Shown piece after piece: positions 17,311 through 26,556 of a stretch of DNA of 64,000 bases. The DNA is from an uncultured Chlorobiaceae bacterium (GTDB lineage: Bacteria > Bacteroidota > Chlorobiia > Chlorobiales > Chlorobiaceae), in assembly GCA_903994365.1 (NCBI GenBank), contig CAJEXL010000006.1:40679-104678 (forward strand), read 5' to 3'. The position numbers were made by a program, and so were the translations under genes. The notes under the pieces were generated by a model. It made no database searches. It was given only the letters and a program-made list of their open reading frames with translations, and was not told the origin of the DNA. Position 1 is the stretch's first letter, and every line of letters begins with the position of its first letter.

Positions 17311-19143
17311 TTATCTCTTTTCGGGCACTTCGCGTTCCTCTTTCACTGCATAGTTGATCAGATAGTCGTAGAGCCTTATAAGACGGGCATTCTGATTGTT
17401 CTGATCAATCCAGTGACCAATCATGCCAATAGTACGAGCCAGAACGAAGAAACCGTTCAGTGAGTATTCAGGAAAATCAAGATCAACAAGAATACAGCCA
17501 ATGGTTCCATCAACATTAAGGATCAGATTATCCTTTTTGGATGTCGTAATCTTTTCAACCTCAAGTGCATAATCAAGGCATGGAGTGTGCAGGGTCGTCT
17601 TGCCCTTGACATATTCGACCAGATACTTCACTCTTTTATCGGGGTTTTTCAGGCTCTTGACCCTGTGACCTATACCAGGTACCGGACCAACATTCTGCTT
17701 CATCCAGTTCAAAAATCCCGGGATATCGTTTGGATACTCCTTGACTCCATATTTAAAGTATTTGCCGGCATTGGTAACAGCACCGCCAAATCTTGGCCCG
17801 ATCATGGTCATACCTGCAGAAACAGCCTGCGGCAAGTCGATCCCTGCGCAAGCGGCGATAATTGAACCAAAGGCACCAGAGACGGCCGGACCGTGGTCGG
17901 CAGAAATCATGATGATGCGCTTGATAATCTCTGACTCTTCTCTTGTCGGGAGTTTTTTATTCCAGAGAAGAGCGATGACATCCTCGATGCCGTAGCCTTT
18001 ATCACAGAGTTCTGATGCTGCATAACCAACATAACGTGGCTCTTCGCCCCTGTCATCAGAAATCGTGGTGCGAATCAGTGGCTCAACAATAACCTCACCC
18101 TGTTTCATAACCTCCTGAACACTCGGAGGCAGTGTTGGCAGAAGTTTTTCATCAAGTTCCGCTTCCGGCTTGATGACACCACTCTTGAGCAGCTCCTGAT
18201 AAACTTGTTTGATTGCCTTGCTCAAGCCACCAAAGGTCTCGGGAACAACAGCTCCTGCGGCACGAAGAGCGTTTATTTTTGAGCGTGCTGAACCAAGTCC
18301 CTTTTTACCCTCTTTAGCTCCTGCATGGCCAAATTTCATTCCCTGTGGCAACACATCCTGGCAGGTGCCACCAATTGAGGCGATGACCTTGATGCGGCGG
18401 ATCTCTTTGTCGAGCCACTCCGCAGCCTCCTCCTCAAGCGTTCCGCCAACCTCACCAACAATGACAACAGCCTTGGTGTCAGGATCGTTTTCAAACATAT
18501 TGAGGTAAGTGACAAAGTCAGTACCTGGATATGAGTCTCCACCGATCGCTACTGCCGACGTAATCCCGTCACCATTCTGGGCACACAGCCACATCGCTTC
18601 GTTGGAGAGACCACCAGATTTAGTGATAACACCAAAAGAGCCTGGACGATAAAGATTGCAGAGTTTGAGGTTTTTATACTCACCACCAATAACTCCAAGA
18701 CGGCACTCCCCTGCTGACATAATGCCAATCGAGGATGGTCCGTTGAAAATCTTGCCTTTTTCAAGCGCATACTTTCTAAGACGTTTGGCATCCTTTTCAG
18801 GCACCCCTTCAGTGATCATGGTCACCAGCTTGATCCCTTTCGAGTCAAGCGCCTCTTTGGCCGACTGGTAGGCTCTTGATGCACCGATATAGATAAGTGC
18901 AGTATTGATTTCAGGATTCTCTTCGACAGCCTTATTCAGTGAAGAATAGACGGTAACATTATTCAGTTCACCACCGCGATAAATCTCTTTCTGCTGACCC
19001 TCCTCTGGGGGATAAACAAACGCCTGTACTGTCAGTGGCCGATTTATCAAAAAGTCAAACTGGGCCATCCGCTTTGCAGCATTCAATCCAGCAACACCAC
19101 CAATGATGACCGCTCGTGTATCTCTGTTTGCTAAAATACTCAC
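17311..19143 (-). CDS. aclA: ATP-citrate lyase, large (alpha) subunit
   Basis: The large subunit (610 residues) of the enzyme that cleaves citrate with ATP and CoA to acetyl-CoA and oxaloacetate, the key step of the reverse TCA cycle in green sulfur bacteria. The N-terminal part is CoA-ligase-like. The phosphorylated catalytic His is in the KFGHAGAKEG block near residue 280. The C-terminal 250 residues are citrate synthase-like (SADHGPAVSGAFGS, GPRFGGAVTNAGKYF, PVPGIGHRVKSLKNPD) and carry the citryl-CoA lyase site. It follows aclB by 61 bases and ends at a hairpin, so aclB-aclA is a two-gene operon. Length agrees with the Chlorobium limicola enzyme. Confidence 0.97.
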   Translation of the reverse strand: MSILANRDTRAVIIGGVAGLNAAKRMAQFDFLINRPLTVQAFVYPPEEGQQKEIYRGGELNNVTVYSSLNKAVEENPEINTALIYIGASRAYQSAKEALDSKGIKLVTMITEGVPEKDAKRLRKYALEKGKIFNGPSSIGIMSAGECRLGVIGGEYKNLKLCNLYRPGSFGVITKSGGLSNEAMWLCAQNGDGITSAVAIGGDSYPGTDFVTYLNMFENDPDTKAVVIVGEVGGTLEEEAAEWLDKEIRRIKVIASIGGTCQDVLPQGMKFGHAGAKEGKKGLGSARSKINALRAAGAVVPETFGGLSKAIKQVYQELLKSGVIKPEAELDEKLLPTLPPSVQEVMKQGEVIVEPLIRTTISDDRGEEPRYVGYAASELCDKGYGIEDVIALLWNKKLPTREESEIIKRIIMISADHGPAVSGAFGSIIAACAGIDLPQAVSAGMTMIGPRFGGAVTNAGKYFKYGVKEYPNDIPGFLNWMKQNVGPVPGIGHRVKSLKNPDKRVKYLVEYVKGKTTLHTPCLDYALEVEKITTSKKDNLILNVDGTIGCILVDLDFPEYSLNGFFVLARTIGMIGHWIDQNNQNARLIRLYDYLINYAVKEEREVPEKR

Positions 19144-19204
19144 GATTCTTTACGGTTTAATATGTTAAAAGTTTCTCCCTGTGGTTACTGCGACATTGTT
19201 TAAC

Positions 19205-20401
19205 CTATGAATTCAATGCAAGATCAACAATATCGGTCATAGGCATGCTGCGATCATAAACATGAATGTCAAATCCCTCTTCCTGTAACTTTTTCATTGC
19301 TGCAAGTCCAAGATTTTCATTCGGCCCACCACGTCTGACCCAGATTTTCACATTCTCAAGATATCCTTTTGACTTGCTCTCCCGGAATCCATTGATAATT
19401 CCGTTGAAGGTTGCCTTGACATCGGTGAAATTAGCGATAGCACCACCAACAATAATATGCTTGATATTTGGTAATCTGCAGATGGTCACGGTCAAAGCCT
19501 CTACCGCCCAGTCCGGAGGATCACCCGAATACTCGGCATAATTGGCAATGGATCCACCCCTTGCAACCACAGCGTCAGAATAAAAGACGGAGGCCCCGCC
19601 GCCAGCAGTCAAGAGGGCGATATTGCCACCAGGAACCTCTACCAACTTTACTGATCCTTTGATGCGGGCATCAATATCCATAATCTGCTGCTCTGCCTCA
19701 GTAAAAGGACGTCCAATTTCAGAGACAGGTTTAAAATCCCAGTCGGCGTGACGGAAACGAGCATCCCAGTCAACATTCATAACAGCATCAAGCGCAGCAA
19801 ATCGCATGTCGCTTTTGCGGATAACAAGCGGATTGATCTCTATCGACTGTGCATCTTCGTTGTCGAAACAGAGAATAAGGCGTGAAGCAATTTTGGCAAC
19901 ACGTTCTGCAACTTCACCAATAAACCCGGCATCAAGAGCTGCTTCGGTAATGCGTTCAATGCTTGGAGTCTCATCAAGCGGAATAAAGAGATGTTTTACA
20001 GTATCCCAGTTATCTTCAATATCCACTCCACCCTTGTTGGAGAGAAGAAGCTCGGTACCATCACGATTACCCGCAATTGACAAATAGTACTCCTCATCAT
20101 GGTCGAGCATTTCGGCAACAATCACCTGACGGACGACCGATGTTCCAATTTCGCGTCCAATCATCTCTTTTGCCGCCTGAACAGCTCCATCAAGGTTAAG
20201 TCCAAGTTTAACCAATCCGAGCTTGAATCGACCGCCGATAGCCTCATGTGCCTTAACGACAAGTTTTGATTCTCTCAACCATTTATTAGCTTCCCCAAGT
20301 TGCGCAAGGCGGTCGGGGTCCATGATAACAACATAATTTGGCACGGGAATGCCCCATTTGTTGAATAACTTCATGGCTGGCCCTTCAAGTATCTTAGCCA
20401 T
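19205..20401 (-). CDS. aclB: ATP-citrate lyase, small (beta) subunit
   Basis: The ATP-grasp subunit (398 residues) of ATP-citrate lyase. It resembles the beta chain of succinyl-CoA synthetase: ATP-grasp residues are around VVKAHEAIGGRFKLGLVKLG and AEMLDHDEEYYLSIAGNRDG, and IEINPLVI provides the Mg-binding acidic residues. The C-terminal half has the LLTAGGGASVFYSDA phosphate-binding loop of the power helix domain. It forms a heteromer with AclA. First gene of the operon; the promoter should lie in the 104-base spacer shared with the divergent lgt gene. Confidence 0.97.
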   Translation of the reverse strand: MAKILEGPAMKLFNKWGIPVPNYVVIMDPDRLAQLGEANKWLRESKLVVKAHEAIGGRFKLGLVKLGLNLDGAVQAAKEMIGREIGTSVVRQVIVAEMLDHDEEYYLSIAGNRDGTELLLSNKGGVDIEDNWDTVKHLFIPLDETPSIERITEAALDAGFIGEVAERVAKIASRLILCFDNEDAQSIEINPLVIRKSDMRFAALDAVMNVDWDARFRHADWDFKPVSEIGRPFTEAEQQIMDIDARIKGSVKLVEVPGGNIALLTAGGGASVFYSDAVVARGGSIANYAEYSGDPPDWAVEALTVTICRLPNIKHIIVGGAIANFTDVKATFNGIINGFRESKSKGYLENVKIWVRRGGPNENLGLAAMKKLQEEGFDIHVYDRSMPMTDIVDLALNS

Positions 20402-20505
20402 ACTGTCGGTATTTGTATGTTAATGGGTAGAAACACAGAAAAGTGCAAGGTTTTAATTTAACTATATTCCTATATAATCCAATGGTTTTATAAAAAAACA
20501 CTTCT

Positions 20506-21348
20506 ATGAATGATTTTTTGTTCTGGTGGCAACATATGCCATCATACACCAATCCGGTGATCTTCTCTTTCGGCACATTTGCTATTCGCTGGTATGGAAT
20601 GATGTATATCGTTGCTTTCGCGATCGTTTATGCACTGACCCGGTATCGCCTCAACAAGGAGAAACTCTCTTTTGAACCCGCCTTTATAGGAGATGCCCTG
20701 ACTTGGTCTATGGTTGGTGTCGTTTTGGGTGGACGTCTTGGCTATATAATCTTTTACGGTACAAGCTCTTTCATTTCTGATCCGCTTGGCAGCATTACTC
20801 CCTGGAGCTCATCTCCCGGAGGATGCCATTTTTCCGGAATCTCCGGCATGTCCTACCATGGTGGAGTTATTGGGGTCATTGTTGCTCTTTTTGCATTTAC
20901 CAGATCAAGGAAAAGAGGCTTTTTTGAGACATTTGATCTTTTTATTCCAGCCATTCCCCTTGGCTATATGTTTGGTCGAATTGGTAATTTCATCAACGGC
21001 GAACTCTATGGGCGAGTAACCGAATCCGCAATTGGGATGTATTTCCCTCTTGCCCCCACCTGGGAACTCCGCCATCCATCTCAACTTTATGAAGCCTTGT
21101 TTGAAGGAGCTGTACTTTTTATTCTCCTGTGGTCTGTGCGCACAAAATCCCCTTATCCAGGATTTCTTTCAGCTTCCTATCTTTTTGGTTACGGGTTTGT
21201 CCGTTTTTTTATCGAGTTTTTCCGTGAGCCGGATGTCCAGCTTGGCTTTGTGCTGCTGAATTTCTCCATGGGGCAAATACTCTGTATGGTGATGATGATT
21301 GCTGGTGCAGGAATCTTTTTTGCAACCAAGCCACCAGCCCAATCATGA
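20506..21348 (+). CDS. lgt: Prolipoprotein diacylglyceryl transferase
   Basis: Transfers diacylglyceryl from phosphatidylglycerol to the lipobox cysteine of prolipoproteins in the inner membrane. 280 residues with about seven transmembrane segments. The Lgt signature [16 protein letters not shown] is present, as are the essential His/Tyr region SYHGGVIG and [12 protein letters not shown]. It serves the several lipoproteins in this window (for example those at 8.6 and 26.6 kb). Its stop overlaps the convergent GDT1-family gene by six bases, with no terminator visible between. Confidence 0.96.
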   Translation: MNDFLFWWQHMPSYTNPVIFSFGTFAIRWYGMMYIVAFAIVYALTRYRLNKEKLSFEPAFIGDALTWSMVGVVLGGRLGYIIFYGTSSFISDPLGSITPWSSSPGGCHFSGISGMSYHGGVIGVIVALFAFTRSRKRGFFETFDLFIPAIPLGYMFGRIGNFINGELYGRVTESAIGMYFPLAPTWELRHPSQLYEALFEGAVLFILLWSVRTKSPYPGFLSASYLFGYGFVRFFIEFFREPDVQLGFVLLNFSMGQILCMVMMIAGAGIFFATKPPAQS

Positions 21349-21984
21349 TTTTGGTTTACGAAGAAAAATGTACCCGGTCAAAGCAATGAAGAGCACTGCA
21401 ACGAGCCACAGGTAGGGAGCAAAATGTAAACCTCCTTCGAACATACTGAAAATACCGAAAAGAAAAAAGATCACTGCCGCACCAATTTTGATGATGTTTT
21501 CGGGCAGCCTCGCACCAAGCATTTTTCCTGCTACAATTGCCAGTCCGTCAGAAATCACCATCCCGATGGTTGAACCAAGCCAGACTGGCAGAAACGGCTG
21601 GGTCGAGGCAAGAGTGATGGTGGACAACATTGTTTTGTCGCCCAGTTCGGCCATAAAAAAGGTCGAAAAGACCAGCCAGAATGGGTTAATGCCGGTTTTG
21701 CAACTCTTCTCGTCATCATCCAGGCTATCACCACGAAGCGTCCAGAATCCAAAGGCAATAAATGCAATCCCTGCTATAAATTTAATCCAGTCGGTGGGCA
21801 GCTTGTCACCAATAAACCAGCCAATACCGGCTGAAAAAACATGAATGGCAAGAGTTGCCCAAAAAATTCCCCATAACACCACACTGGTATTATAACAAGT
21901 GGCAAGAGTCAAGGCGACAAGCTGTGTTTTGTCACCCAGCTCGGCCAGAAAAATCATGACAAGAGAAAGCCAGAATGCGTCCAT
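21343..21984 (-). CDS. GDT1/TMEM165 (UPF0016) family Mn2+/Ca2+ exporter
   Basis: A 213-residue membrane protein made of two homologous three-helix halves, each with the family motif ELGDKT(Q/M): [15 protein letters not shown] near residue 15 and [15 protein letters not shown] near residue 115. Bacterial and plastid members move Mn2+ or Ca2+. In oxygenic phototrophs the family supports photosynthesis; in a green sulfur bacterium the role is open. Convergent with lgt, overlapping by six bases. Confidence 0.92.
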   Translation of the reverse strand: MDAFWLSLVMIFLAELGDKTQLVALTLATCYNTSVVLWGIFWATLAIHVFSAGIGWFIGDKLPTDWIKFIAGIAFIAFGFWTLRGDSLDDDEKSCKTGINPFWLVFSTFFMAELGDKTMLSTITLASTQPFLPVWLGSTIGMVISDGLAIVAGKMLGARLPENIIKIGAAVIFFLFGIFSMFEGGLHFAPYLWLVAVLFIALTGYIFLRKPKS

Positions 21985-22090
21985 TAAGAGGAGGATTAGT
22001 TATTTGTTGGTTATCCTGTACAAAATAATTCGCAAGTATAGGGCAATAAGGGGGGATGTACAAACGGAAAAACGTGTCATAGAAAGATCA

Positions 22091-22136
22091 GTTGAACAAA
22101 GCGAATTTTATTTGCATGAAATTCGCTTTGTTCAAC
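22091..22136. repeat. Long perfect inverted repeat in a divergent promoter region
   Basis: GTTGAACAAAGCGAATTT is repeated in perfect inverted form after a 10-base loop (18-base arms). No gene ends here: both neighbours start away from it. No T-run follows on either side. It could be a 5'-UTR hairpin, an operator, or the remnant of a small mobile repeat. Confidence 0.85.
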
Positions 22137-22243
22137 GCCTTTACACACTACGCCACTCCGGGCGACTTTCCCTCTCATAGTGTTCAAGACAATTTGTTGG
22201 AGAAAACTTTACTTTTGTTGACGTTGAATTATTTGAACCAATC

Positions 22244-22759
22244 ATGAAAAATCTATTGTATCCAGAGAGAACAAAAATGGCTGATATGAGAAGAGCGGTT
22301 GAGAGTGATGTGCCAAGATGCGCCGAGCTTCTTGGAATTCTCTTCAGCCAGGAGCATGAGTTTACCCCTGATGCTGAACTGCAGTCGAAAGGCCTCTTGA
22401 TGATTATCCACAAGCCAGAGCTTGGGAGAATATTTGTTGCTGAAGTTGACGGGGTCATTCAGGGTATGGTGATGCTGCTCTTCACCGTCAGCACGTTTCT
22501 CGGCCAAAGGGTAGCTCTGCTTGAGGATATGGTTGTCGATCCCGCATGGCGTGGCAAAGGGCTTGGTTCACTTTTGATGGATCATGTTCTCCATTTCGCC
22601 CGCAGAGAAGGGTTGGGCCGCATAACACTTCTGACCGATCGGGATAATGAGGGTGCTCAGCAATTTTATGCTTCAAAAAGTTTTACCAGGTCCGGGATGG
22701 TCGTATTCAGAAAACTTCTCAGTTCGTCTTCAAATCAGGAGAGCAATTTGTTGCAATAA
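22244..22759 (+). CDS. GNAT-family N-acetyltransferase
   Basis: A 171-residue acetyltransferase fold. Motif A is VALLEDMVVDPAWRGKGLGSLLMDHV, with the acetyl-CoA pyrophosphate loop RGKGLG near residue 104, followed by LLTDRDNEGAQQFYASKSF (motif B). The acceptor is unknown. The annotated ATG at 22244 has no clear ribosome-binding site; an ATG at 22277 (MADMRRAVESDVPR) lies where most GNAT domains begin and may be the real start. Its 3' end overlaps the convergent permease gene by 41 bases. Confidence 0.87.
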   Translation: MKNLLYPERTKMADMRRAVESDVPRCAELLGILFSQEHEFTPDAELQSKGLLMIIHKPELGRIFVAEVDGVIQGMVMLLFTVSTFLGQRVALLEDMVVDPAWRGKGLGSLLMDHVLHFARREGLGRITLLTDRDNEGAQQFYASKSFTRSGMVVFRKLLSSSSNQESNLLQ

Positions 22760-23969
22760 GGGCTGCCTTCCGTGCCGGATAGAGACTGACAGCAAAAGAG
22801 AGCGCAATGGCCGTCAGTCCAACAGCGATAAAGTCTCCTGTTTGCATATAAACCGGATATGCATGAATAATAAAAGCGCTTTTTGAGGGAAGTTGCACGA
22901 TGCCATAAAGCTCCTGGAGTTTGCAGATACTCCAGGCTATGCTGATTCCTGTAACAGTTCCAACAAGCCCTGTGGCTCCTCCCTGAGCAATAAAGATTGT
23001 CATGAACTGGGGTTTCTCCAGACCAAGGCAGCGAAGGTAAAAGAGCTCTCGCTGCTTGTCGATGGCGGTCATCGCAAGCGCTCCGGTCAGGCTGAGCGAA
23101 GCCACCAGGACGATAAGCATAAGAATACTGAAACTGACCCATTTTTCAAGCTGCATCACGGTGAAGAGGTTGCTGTATTTTTCCTCAAGAGTGCGTACCT
23201 GGCATGTTGTTTGGAGTGAACTCTCGGCCAGCCATTTTCTGAGTTGACCGGTTACCTCCTCGCGAGAGTTACCATCCCTTATCCTGATATCAATGCCTGA
23301 ATACTCCCCCTTTCCAAGCATAAGCACCTTCTGGGCAAAACGATCTGAGGTGAGTGCATAACGATCATCAAAAAGTTTCTGGAGTGAAAAAAATGATGAG
23401 ACTGTTGTTTCAGGGATTCTGAGCGCAGGAATCAGGTAAGGCTGCGCGAGCGATTCAAGCCCCAGAGAGATCAGTTCCGGGCTGAAAATTTTTACCGGCT
23501 GTGAACGATAGAGATTTGTCCGATAGGCAAGAAGCTCGCCAACAGCTATCGTTTCGGAGGTGAACAAGGGGCTTTTTGCCCTGGTCTGAACCATCAGGCG
23601 ACGTTGTGAGGCATCACTCAGCCCTTTGAGAACAACAAGTTCGCTTTTGGTACCAGTAGCAATAATCGCCTCTCCTTCGGCATAAGGCTCGGCGGATATT
23701 ACTCCATCCAGGGCTCGTATCGCCTGCAGAAGACTCTCTGAGACGATCATCGACCGACCATCATAGGGGATAAACTGAACGGAACTGTCAATGGTCATAA
23801 AAAGATCGCGAGCAAGTTTTTGAAAGCCGTTCAAAACGCTCATGACCACCAGAAGAGTACTTACCCCTACAACAATTCCGGCAAGACTGATGGCCGAAAT
23901 AATATTGATAATCCGGAACCGTTTGCGGGCAAAGCTGAACCGTTGCGCAATCCATAAACCAGGTTTCAT
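22719..23969 (-). CDS. LolC/LolE-type ABC transporter permease
   Basis: An FtsX-fold permease of 416 residues. The N-terminal helix contains INIISAISLAGIVVGVSTLLVVMSVLNGF, typical of LolC/LolE. A large periplasmic domain follows (about 50-270), then three C-terminal helices. LolCDE extracts lipoproteins from the inner membrane for delivery to the outer membrane. The ATG at 23969 is preferred to the open frame start at 24053, because it begins with the same MKP-(G/E)-xxIA-RRF start as the paralogue upstream and avoids an overlap with it. Last gene of a four-gene operon; the ATPase (lolD) lies apart at 58.3 kb. Confidence 0.88.
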   Translation of the reverse strand: MKPGLWIAQRFSFARKRFRIINIISAISLAGIVVGVSTLLVVMSVLNGFQKLARDLFMTIDSSVQFIPYDGRSMIVSESLLQAIRALDGVISAEPYAEGEAIIATGTKSELVVLKGLSDASQRRLMVQTRAKSPLFTSETIAVGELLAYRTNLYRSQPVKIFSPELISLGLESLAQPYLIPALRIPETTVSSFFSLQKLFDDRYALTSDRFAQKVLMLGKGEYSGIDIRIRDGNSREEVTGQLRKWLAESSLQTTCQVRTLEEKYSNLFTVMQLEKWVSFSILMLIVLVASLSLTGALAMTAIDKQRELFYLRCLGLEKPQFMTIFIAQGGATGLVGTVTGISIAWSICKLQELYGIVQLPSKSAFIIHAYPVYMQTGDFIAVGLTAIALSFAVSLYPARKAALIATNCSPDLKTN

Positions 23970-23991
23970 ACAATCGACAATAATATTGATT

Positions 23992-25263
23992 TTATGTGCC
24001 CAGGGCTCTACCGGGCTTGAGCCCTGATGCAATTCGTGCCGGGATAAAGGCAAATAAAAGGGTAAGTAACAGAACTGCGATGGAGACTATGGCATAATCG
24101 ACAGGCGCGATCAACAGGGGAACAGAGGTGATGAAATAGCTTTTTTCGGGCAAGGTGATGAAGTGAAAGCGTAGCTCAAGAAGTGAGAGTGAGAGCGCAA
24201 GAGTATTACCTGCTACAATCCCTGAAAGCGAGACAAGAAAGGCTTGAACCATAAAAATCCTGCTGATCTTTCCCGGTTCAAGACCAAGCGCACTGAGCAT
24301 CCCTATTTCCCTGGTTTTTTCGATAATCAGCACCAGCAGGGTCGAGATAATGTTGAAGACTGCCACAATGGTGATGGTCACGATCAGCAGCGGCGTGATG
24401 TTTTTCTGGAGTTTCAGCCACTCAAAAAGATTCGCATACCGTTCAAAGACTGTATAGCCATAAAAAGGAGCTCCAAGGTTATCAATCACCTGTTTGACGG
24501 TTTGTGGCAGTTGGTCAAGGCGCTGAACATTGAGATCATAGCCACTGATCATCGAAGGGTTACCGCGCTGTTGAAGTGCCGTCAAATCAGAGAGCACAAC
24601 AAAATCATCAAATCCCTCCTGCAATCCCGTATCGTAAATACCCCGGATAAAGCCAACCTCAAGATCCAGAGAAGAGAAGAGATCAACAATAGTTGTATTT
24701 TCTGCAAAAAGTTTTTGAGCTGAAGCGTCAGCTCCAAGCCCAACCAGCATCACCTTCTGGCCAACCTTGAGCTTGAGATTTTCGGCCAACGTTTGCCCGG
24801 CATAGAGGGAAATTCCCTCTGCCTGATCAGGGATTGCAAGGCTCCCCTCTCTGAGAAATTTATTTAAAAAAGCTCTTCGTTGCTCCTCATTGACTCCCTT
24901 GACAAGTACAGGTTTGCTCTGCCATACGCCATCTCGACCCATGGTACGGCGACGGAGCACAAAACTTTTTTCCAGAAATGGCGAGAACCCTGCAATATTT
25001 GGCTGATCTGCAATGGTTGCAATATCGGTACGCCGTTCCTGAAAAAGCTGCTCATCAGGTTGACGAATCTGAATATGGGCACTGAAGCTGATCAGCTTTT
25101 TTTCAATACTGCTGGCAAATCCATTGACTATCGAGAGTGTCAGAATCAGAGCTGCCGTCCCAACGGCAATACCCGCCACAGCAACAAGAACAATAAAGGT
25201 TGGTTTTGTTGCTGAACGTTGTTTAAACGCAAAGCGCCTTGCAATATAAAACTCAGGCTTCAT
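23992..25263 (-). CDS. LolC/LolE-type ABC transporter permease
   Basis: A 423-residue paralogue of the next gene downstream with the same plan: N-terminal helix VLVAVAGIAVGTAALILTLSIVNGF, a periplasmic domain, and three C-terminal helices including the EKTREIGMLSALGLEPGKISRIF cytoplasmic loop that contacts the ATPase. The two together would make the LolCE-like heterodimer. Its start codon overlaps the stop of the diguanylate cyclase gene (ATGA), so translation is coupled. A role in lipoprotein release is inferred from family. Confidence 0.9.
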   Translation of the reverse strand: MKPEFYIARRFAFKQRSATKPTFIVLVAVAGIAVGTAALILTLSIVNGFASSIEKKLISFSAHIQIRQPDEQLFQERRTDIATIADQPNIAGFSPFLEKSFVLRRRTMGRDGVWQSKPVLVKGVNEEQRRAFLNKFLREGSLAIPDQAEGISLYAGQTLAENLKLKVGQKVMLVGLGADASAQKLFAENTTIVDLFSSLDLEVGFIRGIYDTGLQEGFDDFVVLSDLTALQQRGNPSMISGYDLNVQRLDQLPQTVKQVIDNLGAPFYGYTVFERYANLFEWLKLQKNITPLLIVTITIVAVFNIISTLLVLIIEKTREIGMLSALGLEPGKISRIFMVQAFLVSLSGIVAGNTLALSLSLLELRFHFITLPEKSYFITSVPLLIAPVDYAIVSIAVLLLTLLFAFIPARIASGLKPGRALGT

Positions 25264-26552
25264 CCCTGATTATCGAGAGTTTGCATAGATGAAAACATGA
25301 CCACTTTGTTCCTTCCATCAGCTTTGGCCTTATAAAGCGCCCTGTCGGCATTGCTGATGAGAGTTGGCCAGTCAAGCGCATCATCCGGAAATGTTGCGAT
25401 ACCGATACTCACCGTAAGCTCACCCACTGGCTGATGCTCTTCATGCGGAAATGACTCTTCACTGATAATCTTGCGCAGGCGCTCCCCTATGTCTCGCGCA
25501 ATTTCGGTATCTGTTTTTGGAAAAAGAAGAGCAAACTCCTCTCCCCCAAACCTTGATGGCACATCATAAGCACGGCACTGACTGCTGATAATGTCGGCCA
25601 TCATTTTAAGGGCATTATCACCAGCGAGATGCCCGTGTGCATCATTATAGAGCTTGAAGTGATCAATATCAATCATGGCAAGAGAGACCTTGTCGTTAAG
25701 GCGCTTTGCCCGCTCAATATCAATAATGAGATGCTCTTTGAAATGACGGTAGTTGTAGAGATTTGTCTTTTCGTCCCGAATATAAATTTCGTCAAGCTTT
25801 TTATTTTTGGCATCTATATCACTACAAAACTTCATAATTGAGACTGTAATCTGGTCGATATCACTGGAGTGGCCACTTACAGTCAAATCTTTTTTCATCT
25901 CTTCAGCAGTATCGCGAATACTCTCCGGTATATTTCGATTGAGCAGCTTCAACTGCCCGACAAGCTGGGCAAGCGGAATGAGCGTCTGGCGATAATTGTT
26001 GTGCAATATCCACCCTGCGGTGATACTGAGTGTGAGGAGTACGGCAAGAATGAAAAAAAGAAAAAACTCATTGATCACAACAAGTCTTACAGATGCCTCT
26101 TTTGATGCAACTTTGGCTTGTTCGATACTTTTGTCAAGTTCACGCATGAAGAGTCCAAGATTTTCTTCACCAAGCATTGCTGGCCATTGCCTCAATGTAG
26201 CCTGCAATACAGGAAACGGTGGCAATCCTGCCCGCTGCATCTCCACAACAAGTTTTTGGTAATTGAGAAGAAGAGCATCGACATGAACCCTGGACTCTTT
26301 GGCAACCTTTCCATGAACAGAGCTGTTGTGGCTTTCTATGTTCCTTACAACCTCGAACTCCAGAAGTTCTCCCCGAAAATCAACAAGGTTAAGGTAGCAA
26401 GCCTGTTTTTTTTCAACCGTTTCAAGCAGATTCTTCTGAGTAATCACAAATCCCGCAATACCAGCGATGACAATAAGCATGCTGATTGTTCCCGTAAAAA
26501 CAATTACCCGTAAAGGAGAGATATTATTTATGGCTCTACTGGCTCTACTCAT
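25260..26552 (-). CDS. Membrane diguanylate cyclase (GGDEF)
   Basis: A 430-residue sensor that should make cyclic di-GMP. TM1 is at about 15-36, a periplasmic domain at about 37-160, TM2 at about 163-187, then a linker helix. The GGDEF domain (about 262-420) has the active-site variant GGEEF in PSRFGGEEFALLFPK and an intact inhibitory I-site RAYD five residues before it. The catalytic domain therefore looks active and product-inhibited. It starts four bases after the stop of a phosphate-binding-like lipoprotein gene and its stop overlaps the next permease, so it belongs to a four-gene operon. The ligand of the periplasmic domain is unknown; the neighbouring binding protein is a candidate partner. 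Confidence 0.93.
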   Translation of the reverse strand: MSRASRAINNISPLRVIVFTGTISMLIVIAGIAGFVITQKNLLETVEKKQACYLNLVDFRGELLEFEVVRNIESHNSSVHGKVAKESRVHVDALLLNYQKLVVEMQRAGLPPFPVLQATLRQWPAMLGEENLGLFMRELDKSIEQAKVASKEASVRLVVINEFFLFFILAVLLTLSITAGWILHNNYRQTLIPLAQLVGQLKLLNRNIPESIRDTAEEMKKDLTVSGHSSDIDQITVSIMKFCSDIDAKNKKLDEIYIRDEKTNLYNYRHFKEHLIIDIERAKRLNDKVSLAMIDIDHFKLYNDAHGHLAGDNALKMMADIISSQCRAYDVPSRFGGEEFALLFPKTDTEIARDIGERLRKIISEESFPHEEHQPVGELTVSIGIATFPDDALDWPTLISNADRALYKAKADGRNKVVMFSSMQTLDNQG

Positions 26553-26556
26553 ACAC

